From Ptychodera flava (taxonomy: Eukaryota > Hemichordata > Enteropneusta > Ptychoderidae): a stretch of DNA of 64,000 nt. The notes below the pieces were generated by a model. That model saw nothing but the letters and a program-made list of their open reading frames with translations, searched no databases and had not been told where the DNA came from. A program made the position numbers and the translations under genes. The stretch is taken from NCBI RefSeq assembly GCF_041260155.1, contig NC_091936.1, positions 37,230,866-37,294,865 on the forward strand, given 5' to 3'. Shown one piece after another: positions 38,644 through 51,412 of the stretch. How positions within the stretch are numbered: the first letter of the stretch is position 1; each line of letters starts with the position of its first letter.

Positions 38644-39461
38644 GGAAACCCACTACCTCATATATTGGATTACCAACTGTTAATAGGCAAGACGACACAG
38701 AATAATAAAATATCCAAGGCATGCACAGAAATGATCTTGAAGTGTTCGTTATTAAGATGAAGCAGTAAAAAAGGAGATCTGTTGTGACTTTGTGCGGCTC
38801 CTTTTTGCTTTGGGTTGAAGTTTTTGCTTTGAGAAGATCGAACCTTTAACCTGGAAACGCTAGTAAAATATCGTTTCTGCATGCTATGATATTCAAAATG
38901 AATCCTCTTTTCGACCAGAGCACCTCTCACTCTTCCGTTAGTCTGAATATAGTACATTCGGGCCACTCCCCAACGCGACTATTCCCCTAGGCCCTAGACG
39001 GCAACCCCTCTTCTTTTTTTGTAAAAGTTGATATTAAATTACGCGTTCACAGTAATCAAAGCACCTTCACTTTGGATAGAAATAGCTTTATCGAGTCAGA
39101 GGAAGAGATGAATACACACTTGCGTCTTTTCTCTGTTCTTTTACTCATAACCGCTAGGTTTTGCAAGATTGAGACTATCAAACACTTCAACAAAAGTAAG
39201 CAAGGTAACTCGGATTTCACTGAGGTCAAATTTGCCGTTACACTGACTCTGCGAATTAAGCAACGGCTTGCCTGTCAAAAAATGCTTGTGGAGAGAAATA
39301 AAAAATTGGACATGCGCAACAGACGCATATGAACGTCACTGAACGTTGATGGGGACATGAGAATATCATACGTGTTATCGCCGCTAAGAGTCATCATAGA
39401 TTGTGTTGATAGGACTAGGTACGAGGGCCACACCTTTTGGAATTATTGATATGACACAAAC

Positions 39462-39493
39462 CATCGACCCTCCACCCACGTGGAGGGACGATG
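39462..39493. mobile_element. 32-bp mini-palindrome, near-exact 7-bp duplication
   Basis: CATCGACCCTCCACC at the left and GTGGAGGGACGATG at the right. Flanked by CACAAAC (39455-39461) and AACAAAC (39494-39500), 6 of 7 matching. Confidence 0.7.
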
Positions 39494-39653
39494 AACAAAC
39501 CAAGACTAATTGTACAGCTTCATTTAGATAATGTTTTGCATATTTCTGATCACTCATTCTTAATGTTAATCAAACCCGCTTTATATTTATACATACGTAA
39601 GTACGTACGTAAGTACATATATACATTATACAAGAGCATTATATATGTATGTA

Positions 39654-39656
<3 letters not shown>

Positions 39657-39695
<39 letters not shown>

Positions 39696-39824
39696 AGTAT
39701 ACAGATGTCCTTGTGGGAAATTACAGTGCTCGTTGCGGAAAGCAGAGCGTTATAAATAATAACACAAATTACTTCAAGAACAAAGTAATAAAGTAAGTAT
39801 TACTTTGTACTTGAAGTAATTTGT

Positions 39825-39897
<73 letters not shown>
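39657..39897. repeat. (AT)n - hairpin - (AT)n structure
   Basis: AT tracts at 39657-39691 and 39829-39897. Beside the second, at 39761-39827, AACACAAATTACTTCAAG and its complement form a hairpin. Confidence 0.8.
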
Positions 39898-39898
<1 letters not shown>

Positions 39899-40964
39899 GT
39901 ACACACACAATAAACCAATCATAAACCAATCATTCATAGAAAATAAATGAAAAACACGACACATCGAAAATTTTCTAACACTAACATTCTGTGACATTTT
40001 TGTCATTGTACAACCGTTGATGGGTCATGGACAGCAGAAGACGGAGACCTTCAGCCTTTGAATACTCAATGTTTTCGCTTCCATCTTAGAAACCAGAGTA
40101 AATGTCAGCTGATAACATCCTACTAATTTACGCGAGTCGAGTCATTCTCTCCCCCACAGTTAATAAGACACTATCCCAACATCTTGCGACCACTCAATGA
40201 CGGTCCTGACCCTTGTTTTTACGTCCAAGCTCCTTTAACTTTTTTCCTTTCTGTGAAAAAAGGTAGAAGAATATCTTCGTTTCGATTTGACAAGTTGGTC
40301 ATTCATTTGAGACCCTACGCCTTGAACCTGAGTTCTGTTCAAGTAAGTGTTCACCACGCACAATGTAAATATGGTCGACTAATCTTCACAGAACACACGA
40401 CATGGCGCACCGAGACAACATATAACAACGAAACATGCAATGTTGTCCTTGCTTCCCACTTTTATCTTCGTCCTTGCGGTCAACGCCGGCAGATTGTACT
40501 CTGGGAAGGAAAACACTCCTATACCTACCGACCAAAGGAACGTATTTGTCGGCTAACCATATTATAAAAAGCATTCCCGCCGAAAGTGTAATCCAATGAC
40601 GTCAGCTGTTAATCTTCCTCTCCTAAGCATCTTCAAGAAACGCAATCTCGTCGTTACCCTGACAACCCGATGGACGTTTCCATGGCAATAAATACTTCTC
40701 CGTGACTCAGTATGCTATTTATCCATCGTTTCTTCTTCGCCATGCTCCGCAGGTTTTAATGGACGACTCGTTCACGGAATTTCTGTGCGTTTTGTCAAGA
40801 AACCGAACCATCGTGATCCTCACAATATGAATGCACAACATTCTATGTAATACTGTTAACGTTTGTCCTCATTTTGAATACATGCGTTTCGTGTCGGGCC
40901 AATAAAGTATTATGATTAATCACTGTCTGAGGGGAAAAAATCGCTGCTTCAGATATCTGTAGAA
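39898..40964. other. Intergenic, no gene recognised
   Basis: A 127-residue plus-strand frame at 40184-40567 shows no domain, signal or splice context and is treated as chance. Confidence 0.4.
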
Positions 40965-41291
40965 TCATCTGTGCTTGACAGATGACTTGATCACAAACCT
41001 GAGAACGACACGACACGACAACATCAGAAGTATAGCGATGACGGCAACGAGCACCACAGCTTTGATCAGAGCGAACGAGTACGGTGGCATTCCTCCATTG
41101 TCCCAGTCTGGCGATTCCGTCGATGCGTTGGCCGTGGAGAAGTTCTGAAACAGATCCTCCGGGAACGGCGTCGTCGTCAGGTTCAGCAGTACGGTAGGAT
41201 TTTGAGGACGAGACGGCGAGGAGCTGTTTGACACGACGTTGTACGGAAACAAGACTGCCGCTTCCAATGCGGTGACGTTGATGGGACTCAT
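40965..41291 (-). CDS. Hypothetical membrane protein, or first exon of a receptor
   Basis: 108-residue frame. Residues 1-70 are rich in Ser, Thr, Pro and Asn with five N-glycosylation sequons (N5, N22, N37, N50, N55), as in an extracellular tail. Residues 72-98 are a strong membrane segment (ALIKAVVLVAVIAILLMLSC) followed by basic residues. There is no N-terminal signal peptide, so an outside-amino topology like that of a GPCR would fit. A possible splice donor (CTCAG then GTTTGTG, GT at 40997-40998) lies just after the membrane segment, so this may be exon 1 of a seven-helix receptor whose other exons I cannot see. The usual GN pair of helix 1 is not present. If not spliced, it is a single-pass protein ending at a TGA. 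Confidence 0.4.
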   Translation of the reverse strand: MSPINVTALEAAVLFPYNVVSNSSSPSRPQNPTVLLNLTTTPFPEDLFQNFSTANASTESPDWDNGGMPPYSFALIKAVVLVAVIAILLMLSCRVVLRFVIKSSVKHR

Positions 41292-42916
41292 GTCTCCGCG
41301 CCGAGAGAGAACGTTACACTAAACTGTTGTCTGGATGTCTACGCGCTATACAAGATCTGTCCGCAGGTCGCCTTCACTGTAGATCTGAACCAAGAAAGCC
41401 GAGAAAATTGAGTGTGCAGCCTGTTGCCATGACGCCGCGTTACCCATTGGATCACATGGAACGTACCTGAGAGAGAGAGAGAGAGTGAACTCATTCAAGT
41501 GGGAAGAGAAAGAGAACATTGTCATATCAATATTGACCAGGTGGACAACGATCACAGGCGGAAGTATCTATTTCGAAAACATGGCCTTTCAAACCCACGT
41601 CATTCTAAGTTATAGAATTGTGTAGGGTCGTTTGACATTAAATGCTATAATATGTGATTTAAGAACTGAAGTACATAAAGAGTTTTTTGAAAGGTCATTT
41701 AAGAGAAAACAGTCACACAAAGTACTTTGTTTCTCTCAACAGAAGGCACGATCATAGATTGCGTCAATAATTTTGATATATACAGTGACTCTCAGCTGAG
41801 TACTGTGTAGAAAGTGATATTACATTCTCGTTGAGGCGGGTGACCTCCGAAAGACACATTTGCAGATTCGCTGATATTAGCTCAATAGATTATGAACGGC
41901 AAATGGCTTGGGTACGGTCGCGTCGATATGACGCGCTCTTCTATGATATGACATAGAGGGCAGCGGAATCGTAAGTACGGTATATTTTACATGTGGGTAC
42001 ACTATTAACGTATACCTCCTGCGATGTCGGAAGCGAAAGGAAATTGCGACAGTGCTTTGAACGTCCCAAAACGACCTCATTTTTTCGTCGACAAAACGAA
42101 TTAGCTTTTCACCCCAGGCCTACAAGACACATCGAGTTAGTCTAAGGAAACAGCGTTCGTTGAATGACTGGTCTTCACTGACCGATATTTACATGTACTT
42201 ACCTTATACAGCCTTGGTAGAAAGAGAGACTTCATGGCCGACGACTATGTGCTTACTTACGCTCTTCGCTAATTTGGCAAACGGATATGCAATGAGATGG
42301 GGCAAGATGCGTTAACAATATAATTTCACCATAGGTAGCAGTTTTTTGCTTGCCTATGGGTGTCGAGTGGATAACGTTTATTTGCCGTGTAGCTGTGAAA
42401 TGAAAAGTGACCTCAGTTTTCAGGTGCACAGTATCTGTTGCCCTAAAAGAAACGCTTCCAACAATTTTCGCCCGATCTTCGCTCAAGAAAATTGCGGACC
42501 AATTCGATGTAACGACCATTCTAATAACAATACAGCAATATACTATACGATCTGTGTACAACACTTGGCGACAGTCCCATTACATCGGTGTCATTGACGG
42601 ATAAGTGCTCTCAATAGCTACCATGGAACAAGTGAAAATCATACGTGTCTATTCATTAATTTTGATATACTTTGCAAAAGCGCTGTAATAAGTAGGATAT
42701 ACGTCAGTGTTCATGGAACACTTTCAGTGTCCACCTTTGACGCACTGAGATCAGAGCTCCCGAAGATTTGACTACTACCAACTGGATAAAATAATAAAAA
42801 TTGAATTAATTTGTTTTAAGTTGTTTAAAAATTAGACGTTAATACTAGACCATTCAATCATGTCAACGCCAATGCTACGAGAAGCAGTTTCTTTGCCTCG
42901 CCTTTCCAGAATTAAC

Positions 42917-42918
<2 letters not shown>
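41292..42918. other. Upstream of the membrane ORF, no gene recognised
   Basis: A short GA tract at 41469-41484. Opposing frames at 42253-42604 overlap on both strands and are not supported. Confidence 0.4.

Positions 42919-42966
<48 letters not shown>
42919..42966. repeat. (AG)n microsatellite
   Basis: About 48 bp of AG. The Arg-Glu frame through it is an artefact. Confidence 0.95.
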
Positions 42967-42969
<3 letters not shown>

Positions 42970-45014
42970 AGAAACTCAATTCTGCTCTCAATTCTGGACT
43001 GAAAATACTGTTCTCGTCCTTTCTGTATTCAGAGATATCTTCATTCGTAGTCCTTCACTGTCCTTCGTTTTAGTCTCGCCCGCGACGCAAATCAAAGTAT
43101 TTACTTCGGCCAAATTGTCTTTGGACATCATTTCGTCACGGTCGCACGGTTCGACTGTATTACGTTTGATGTTTTCAACCGCCATGCGATGACTCACAGC
43201 ATCTACTCTCATAAAGGAACGAAAGTGGACAAGATCAATCATTATTTCAAACTTTGAAATGTCGACAATCTAATATTTATACCATACTTTGAACACATTT
43301 ATCTCATTTTACACGGAAACGGGTGAACACGCCATTTCTTTTGATTGTAGGATTTAGTGGGATTACATTTTCAATATCACTAAAGCTTTCTACGCTCAGA
43401 CCGTGTGGAGTTATTCAGGATTTTGGCTGGCGTAGTAAAGCCATCTATGACGTCAGCACGTTATGGTTGATATACACGGTAGGTAGATTGCAGCGCCAAG
43501 TTCTTAAAAAATTAAATCCGAAAACGCTTCGACGGAAGACCAGATCTCGATGCTTTTATTAGTTCCAGCTAGCAGCTCCAGAGGGCGCACGTACTTACTG
43601 TACAATATAGTCTTCATGTTCGTTCATTAACTAGAAGTAACTTGTCCCCTGAGAGTGATCATACCAAAGGGGGTTCACGAAGGACGTATCCTCTTCAACG
43701 AAAAATGGCGGAAAGGAAAATAATAACATTGAAAAATTTCTGGGATGATAACTCAAACGAATGGCCTGAACAGTGATAAATAATTGCGACAGGTAGACGA
43801 AGGTGGTACGAACAGAAATATACAAGAAAAAATTAGGAAAGAACACGCAACACCAGTAAAGCTTATCTCAGACTGATTGAAACAAATCATCAGATAAAAT
43901 GTACATCATGAAGAAATTTATGATCTCCTGAGCGGAAAGAACTATAGTCTGACAAAGATTGACGTGAAACATAAAAAAAACTGTAATGGAAATCAGTTGA
44001 CAAGAAATAGCACTATGTCAAAGGTCAAATTGGCCAAAAGTGGACAGAAAACCTTGAGCTTACTCTAACTCGGTAATTAAAAAAATGACTTCGTCTTTTT
44101 CATTCAACAAAATTTATAAGCAAGATCATAATGAATAATTTACATCGGAAGATTTTCTCCTAATCACAGGAAACGTGGCAAAAACTTTTAAGTATGAGAA
44201 ATGTCATATTAGGCCAAGATAATGCAAATATGTTAAGAAACATTGGAAAGACAGTATTTCTTTACTTTGTGTGAATAACAGCGTCAACAACACCTGCGTA
44301 AATAACGCAACTGGAACTAATTTGGGAGAATTGTAGTAATGTTCCCATAATCAGCAAATTTAAGCTCATCTACTTTTTTGCAAATCTCTTGTTTTTATGA
44401 GTAATTTGAAGTGCAACTGTCAGGTAAAGGACAACTCACACTTTTGATAAACTTGACAATTATAAGATCCTATCCTCAAAAATTAGTTCCAATCGTGTTC
44501 AATCTAAAAAAGTCCACAGTGGCAGGAACTGACAACGACGATGCAACATCAAATATTGTTAACTGTATCATTTCCTGTGTATAGTACACAAGAAACATAA
44601 CAAAACAAGTTCAGTGTTTTGCAATATTAAAATTTGTCTTCGTGTTCGGATGAAGAGCAAATTTAGATGAGGATTTTGTAGCTTACTTGTCAAGCTTGGT
44701 GAGACTTGAAGGTACTAGATGCGCCTTGAAGTCTTATAGTTAATGATAATTCTAGTAATTTTCTTCTTTCACTGCGCTTATCATTTCCATTACTCTTAGA
44801 AGTTCTATTCTCTAGTTACAGATTGTTTACTTTGCCTATTTACAGTTTTGTTGAAATGACTTTTTATTCTAATGGTGGCTATACTTGCCATGACGGTTTT
44901 ATTTCATCAGTAAATGTTGACTTAAAATATATATGCTGCCCTTCTCTTTTTAAAAGTTGAAGATGGAGAGGTTCTAGCAACTACAGGACTGTCGCTTGAA
45001 GGGGTCGGAATCCT
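42967..45014. other. Intergenic, no gene recognised
   Basis: AT-rich sequence without supportable genes or repeat boundaries. Confidence 0.4.
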
Positions 45015-46145
45015 CGGATTAGTATATAAAAAAAAAAGACAATTTGTGTCAAATATATGTAAATTTGATAAAGTTCATTAAATATGTCAATTACAAATTA
45101 GTTGTTGTGAAAATGCAAAATTTCTTCACTACTACATTGTCTCATCAAAATACCGGTATATAGTAAGTGTCTCAAAACCTCTGCAAAGTCCTGCAAGTTA
45201 AATTTCACTAATAGGTAAAGGTCATTAATATATAGTTTAGAAATTAGCTGACATGAAAATGCTAATGTCTTCCATCACTGCTGCATCATTATATCATCAA
45301 CACTGCAAATTTCATAGACTTTTGTCATGTCCTTTTGTCCCTAATTGGTAAAGGTTATCCAAAATATGCAAAATAGCAATGTAAAATCAACTTTGGACCA
45401 GTCTATCCAGAGATATAATCCTAATTAAGAAAGTTTGTTAAATATGCAAATTAGTAATTAGCTGATGTATCAATACTAAACGAATTCCACTAATATTATC
45501 CAGTTTGGTCCATTCTATCCAGATATATATATCCCTAATAAGGAAAGTTCATTAAACATGCAAAATAGTAGTTAGTAGATGTAAAAAAAGGAAAATGACT
45601 TTCATTACTGTAATATCATTGTATCTTCAGTTACAAAGCAAGTTTTATCAACTTTGGACAAATACAGGTATATAACCCTAATTTGGAACGTTTGTTAAAT
45701 ATGCAAATTGGTAAATTACTGATGTACAAATGCAAAATAACTTTCATTACTGTTACATCATAGTACCTGCAATGTACATAGCAAGTTTCACCTACCTTGG
45801 TCGCGTCAAACCAAATACATAACCCTAACTATAGGAAAGTTTGTTAAAAATGAAAATGAGTTGTATCAGTGTCATAAAACTTTTACATGACCTCGAAATC
45901 TGTAATGGGAAGATTCATAAGGTATACTTTAATTTTGAGAATATCTGATTTCTGAATAAATAATTGTGCAAATTAGTATTGATAATGCAAACCACATGCA
46001 CCAAAATCTAATCAGGTCCTGACATTCCCCAAAAAGAATCTATGTAATAACCAGATTTGATCCTTTCCGATAGACTGGTTGGTCTTGAGATATCACTCCA
46101 TCAGACAGACAGATAGATAAACAGACAGACAAACACACAAAGACA
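45015..46145. repeat. Degenerate tandem repeat with CAGA/GATA tail
   Basis: About seven degenerate units of 120-180 bp, each with a version of AAGTTTGTTAAATATGCAAA, TTAGCTGATGT and CATTACTGTTACATCATTGT. The tail at 46104-46135 is an ACAGACAG/GATAGATA tract. The Harbinger-like element that follows is inserted just after this tail. Confidence 0.65.
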
Positions 46146-46148
46146 TAA

Positions 46149-47673
46149 GGGAGCCTTCAGTAATTACAGGGGGGGTGGGCCGGGGGAATTTCGCGCACAC
46201 CTGTACCGTAAAATGTGACCCTCCCCCTATCCTCCTGTCTAAAATGTGACCCTCCCCCTTGTCCCATATTCTAAAACTTGACCCTCCCCCCCCCCCCAAC
46301 CACTGCGTTATTCTCCCCAGGAATAACTAAAACAGTACCAGCTAATTTACATAACAATTGATTTAATTGTTATGTTAGGGACAAATACAGAGGGGAAGGC
46401 TGGTAATTTTGGAGGGCCAGTCGCAATTTATCACGCAAGGATTTTTAAAGAGATATTTTATTTCATACATTTGAGGGAGGGTCACCATATTTTGTGCAAC
46501 TATAAGAAGGCAAGATGTGGCTGATTTAGTGCTTCATCCAAAAATATCAATTCATAATACATGGAGTCTATCAGGGAAATTATTGTCAATTTACCCCCCA
46601 CTAAACATGTTATATCTGTATATTATACATGTTTGATAATGTATTTAAATGTACTTTGCTTGAATAGGGAAGTAAAATGTGCATTTGTGTACAAGAGACT
46701 GATTTCTGAATTTCATCTAAAAAGTTGGTTCACTATCCATGGTGTCTATGATGAATTATGAATAGTTTTTTCCAATACAAAAATAGGTATATCTTTGCAT
46801 TTGTGTACTCTTGATTATTGATATTAATGTTCTTGATTAGACTAGAGTGGTTACAAGTCTATGGTTGTGTAAGAAATTTGATTTTGGAATTTCACTGAAA
46901 TGTCGATTCACTATGCATGGGGTCTATGATGAAACTATCAATAATTTTTTTCAGTACAAAATTAGATAAATCTGTGCATTTATGTATGCTTGATTATTTA
47001 CATTATTGTTCTTGATTGGACAAGAGTGATTAAAAGTCCATGGTTGTGCAAGAAATTTGATTTTGGAATTTCACCAAAATGTCAATACATTATGCATGGG
47101 GTCTATCATGAAACTATGAATAATTTTTTTTCAGAACAAAATTAGATAAATCTGTGCATTTATGTATGCTTGATTATTCACATTATTGTTCTTGATTAGA
47201 CTAGAGTGGTACAAGTCTATGGTGTGTAAGAAATTTGATTTTGGAATTTCACCAAAATGTCGATTCACTATGCATGGGGGTCTATGATGAAACTATGAAT
47301 AATTTTTTTTCAGTACAAAATTAGATAAATCTGTGCATTTATGTATGCTTGATTATTTAGATTATTGTTCTTGATTAAACTAGAGTGGTTACAAGTCTAT
47401 GGTTGTGTAAGAAACTTGATTTTGGAATTTCACCAAAATGTCAATTCACTATGCATGGCGTTCTATAAGTGTGTACGTTTTTTGTTGGTGATTTCCTATT
47501 CAGGAAATATCACACGGACAATCAAAGTTTTGGCCATAAAATCAGCTTCTGTCAAAAGTGACCCTCCCCCAAGATGGGTTTATAAAAAGTGACCCTTCCC
47601 CTTGAACTGTTTTCTAAAAAGTGACCCTCCCCACAATTCCCCCGCCCCCCCCCTGTAATTACTGAAGGCTCCC
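46149..47673. mobile_element. PIF/Harbinger-like non-autonomous element, TAA target duplication
   Basis: 1525 bp, left end GGGAGCCTTCAGTAATTACA, right end the complement, flanked by TAA at 46146-46148 and 47674-47676. The termini are related to the 32-kb element (GGGAGCCGTCATTA). Subterminal G-rich GTGACCCTCCCC motifs occur on both sides. No transposase. The interior is mostly a 179-bp tandem array. Confidence 0.75.
46635..47465. repeat. 179-bp tandem array inside the Harbinger-like element
   Basis: About 4.6 units. TGATTATT starts recur near 46812, 46991, 47170 and 47349, each followed by GTTCTTGATTAGACTAGAGT and TATGCATGGGGTCTATGATG. The leftmost unit is the most diverged. Confidence 0.85.
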
Positions 47674-49485
47674 TAAACTCATAAATACAGTTCAATCTAA
47701 TCTTCCTGTTGGTAAACATACACTCAAAAAATTGTACTTAATTGAAAAATACCAACTTTTTGCAATATCACATGAAATATGTGGATATGTCCAAATTTTT
47801 GGAAATGACACACAGGAGAAATGCATATCTGAATCAAACACACAATTATACAAAAGTACCAAAGTAGCTACTTTACTGAAGACTTTGAGGAGCCCACATT
47901 GTTTATAGCCCAGGGTGGGCGAGTGTTGAAATTCCTCTCCAAATCTGGAAAAATACAGATGAACACCTCAGCAAATGTAAGGAATCTGATGGGCAACCCA
48001 CCTTCCCTTTGCAAATATATTGAGTGACCTCATATGACACTTTACATGTGCGTATACATAATTTTTGCAACCATATATATTGCTTCATTTTCTTATTTCC
48101 TTATTAGAGTGTAAAAACTGCGATTCATTACTTATGAAATCCTTACAAGAAACATGTAATAGGAAATTTGACATCTTGAAGAATCCTATTTTACATGACC
48201 AAATTTCTTGCACCCTATGAGAAGCTGAACTGTCATTAAGAAATGCAGGTGTTTTCCATCTTTCATATTATTTTCCCAGATGACAGTAATTTCCAATAAC
48301 CTATCTGATTCGTAAACAAATCACAGCAAATAAGAAATTTCAGTGGAGTAAAGAGAATTCTATGTATCATTGATGATGGCTTTCATCACAAGCACAGTAG
48401 CAGTTTAATACCATACTTAACTACAACAGTGCAAGGACAAAAAAAACCTGAGAGTGCTATCATACAGAGAAAAAAGCTGCTTTGAGTAGGCCATGAATGT
48501 CCCCTTTTTCTGTATCTGAATCTCCTGCCATTTTGAGCTATCACAATTATAGCGCATTTTGAATTCAATTTTTACTTGGTCATGGATGCACACATGTTGG
48601 AGAAGCATCATTATCATGTAATTGTAATTAGAAACGTGAAGCAGGCCTGAACTGTTGGTTCTTAATACTTCAATCTGAAACAGACATGACAATATCTTGC
48701 AATGATGCCAATATGCTGCAGACCCTAATGCACGACCACCAAATAAAGGCAATTGATTGGATAGATGTTATGGAATAATTGCAACAGGTTATTCTACACC
48801 AAGGCTTGGCCAAGCCTATTGTGTGAAATACCTATGCGATGATAATAATTGAAGGCAGTGTTTGCTCTTTGATACATGAAGAAATTAAAGAGAATGAAAG
48901 CAGCCAACATGTGTGTCAGTCAACTTTCAATAGATGCTTTTGTTTAACAAACATTTCTTGGTATTGTCTCATTGATCAAGAGTTTGAATTGAGGATTGAG
49001 AACATGATGCCATATTTAATTCCACAGTTGTGGCCCGCATTACACAGCCGAACTCCATAGCAATGCCATTGAAAAGTAGAGGTATTTCAATATCTAACAC
49101 ATGGCATGACATCAATTCTCATGTCAATATGGTCAATTCAGTACATTAAACTTAACAAAGAAAGGCGCACAGAAAAATCAGAATTGGGCCGGGCGTGTCC
49201 ACACCTTCCTAAATATTTCACAGCAATACCTACAGAAACCGCTTTTCTTTTGTAGACAATAGATTGACCCTCTCGTAGAGGTCATTTGAATAGGGGTCGC
49301 AAGTCGAATCTTGAATTGTGAAACTGACAATTGCCATTGGGTGCGACTTATTTGTGTGAGAAATATTTTCACGACAATTTATATATACTTGTTGCTTCAC
49401 CACTGAAGTAGTTTGAGCTATAAATGGAGTCTAATTTCATAATTTTTCAGTCTTGAATGTGATATATATTAAGCTAATATGTGTG
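47674..49485. other. Intergenic, no gene recognised
   Basis: A 16-bp palindrome AGGCTTGGCCAAGCCT near 48803, with no flanking duplication. Nothing else supportable. Confidence 0.4.
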
Positions 49486-49487
49486 CG

Positions 49488-49526
<39 letters not shown>

Positions 49527-49533
49527 AGAGAGA
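49486..49533. repeat. (GT)/(GA)n microsatellite
   Basis: A short GT tract passes into GA, about 48 bp in all. Confidence 0.9.
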
Positions 49534-51412
49534 GATGAATTTCCACCTGTTATCATATATGCACCTTTCTAACACACACTGCCTGACTTTGGGCCAGGCT
49601 AATCACAGAACAAGTGATCCAAAGTATGTCTGACTGTTCAATAGGCAAGGTATGCCTCTACCTTAGTTCTTTTTCTATGGTATTTGGAGAATGCAATAAA
49701 TGCAGGAAGTGTATAAAGTGCCCTTTGTCTGATCTGAGAAGCACGGTATAAGCAAGCAGTGTACTTCATTATCGATGACATCCACACAAACTCCTTCAAG
49801 TGACAGCTGGACAAATATCAGTGAGGTTTTGGAAAGATGGCTGAATCAAGGTATTACTGAAAGCAGTGGAATCGCTTTTCTGCAATGGCATCTCCGCTTG
49901 GCTTTTCAAAGATATAACATGATTTCATAGATAAATAATATAGTTTTGTGACTAAAAGTTTGGGTGTACATTCTAGTGTATTGTCTAAAGCTCCTCGTTC
50001 CCACATTATACTAAAATTGTCGGAAAAGGGAGACTTGTGTCCGGCATACAGGTAGAATATAAACAGAAAGGGTGTAAAATTTCCTCCAACAGGGACTGAT
50101 ATACATCCTCAGAGTAGATCACAGCAACTAGTCCAACAAAACAATATTGACAGTCTTTTTTTGTTCTACTCTGGTTGGCTATAGTGAAACCACATTGCAA
50201 TGAAATGGCTATTGGCAGACAGATTGTCACAGGAGCAGCAGTGTCTCACTTGATAAGGGCCTCACCTGAATCAGTTCATCTGTGGCTGCAAATATCTGAG
50301 CTTCAAGGAGGCACAGGCCAATCAAGTTTGAGCTACATTTGTGATTATTGTAATTTTTCTAATTTCTGGTATTTTAATTATCTATGTTAAAGAATTAGAT
50401 GAAATGGGACATAAATTTCGTCTTTAATTAAAGCAAGATTGGCTTGTCGTGAACTTTAAAAAGTAAAGGCCCCTTTCAATGTTCTCTCTAAAAACGAGCA
50501 GAATTTAAATCAAATGATGATGATAATGTGCTAATTCTAGTTGCCATGCCAACAATCCAGGGGAGTACACTCAGAACAGTGGTGTTCCATGATGTGCTAC
50601 CTTGAGGTGAAAATATGAAATTGTGTCCAAATGAAGTGCAAAGTTCCCCACAAAGATTGACACACTGTAACTTTTCTCTCACGCACACAATGGACATCAC
50701 ATACAATATCATGCGAGTCAGATATTGAACAAGAAGTAGCCAGCAGAAAGAATTGCAGATATATAGTATTTATTTTCCTTTTTGACCATCAGGAAAGAAT
50801 GAGAACATCACTCATTGAGAAAACTGTGGACAATAAAATGTTATGTATCACTCCTCTCAGGCAAACAACTGTAAAAAAAATCATTCTAATTTTGTGGTCA
50901 GGGAAATTTTAAAATCCTCTTTCAAAACAGATTTTCGGAAAATGCAAATCCTACTTACTTTTCATAACAATGCTGATTTCAAAGTGTGTAAAGCCAACTG
51001 TAAAAGAAATGACTTTCATTGCCCTTGCAATAATTTCTGCTACTGTTTACAGTTACACTCACACAACATCTCCTTGATTACACAAGCTAACAAAATATTG
51101 AAGGATCATCCAAAATGCAATAAAATGGAAGTAAAAGTTTACATGAGACAGTTAGTTCCAACAATGTTATCCATAATAAACAGTACGTAATACAAAGATA
51201 TTTATCACACACAGGACAGACCTATGTACTATTCTTGGTGAAATGGCAAAAGTGACTAAATTGCTTAAAATGTACTCTTGATTCCTTTACGAATTACCAA
51301 AGATTAATGTAAACAGTGTCAACATAGCGCTGTTAAACGAAACATATAGAGACTTTTGATATAAAACGGCAAAATACTGACTACCATGGTGTACGAGTTT
51401 AACTATGTCAAC
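49534..51412. other. Downstream of ZC3H10, no second gene recognised
   Basis: Some of this is probably the ZC3H10 3' UTR: the first AATAAA on the minus strand that I noticed is at 50766-50771, about 640 bases past the stop. Confidence 0.35.
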
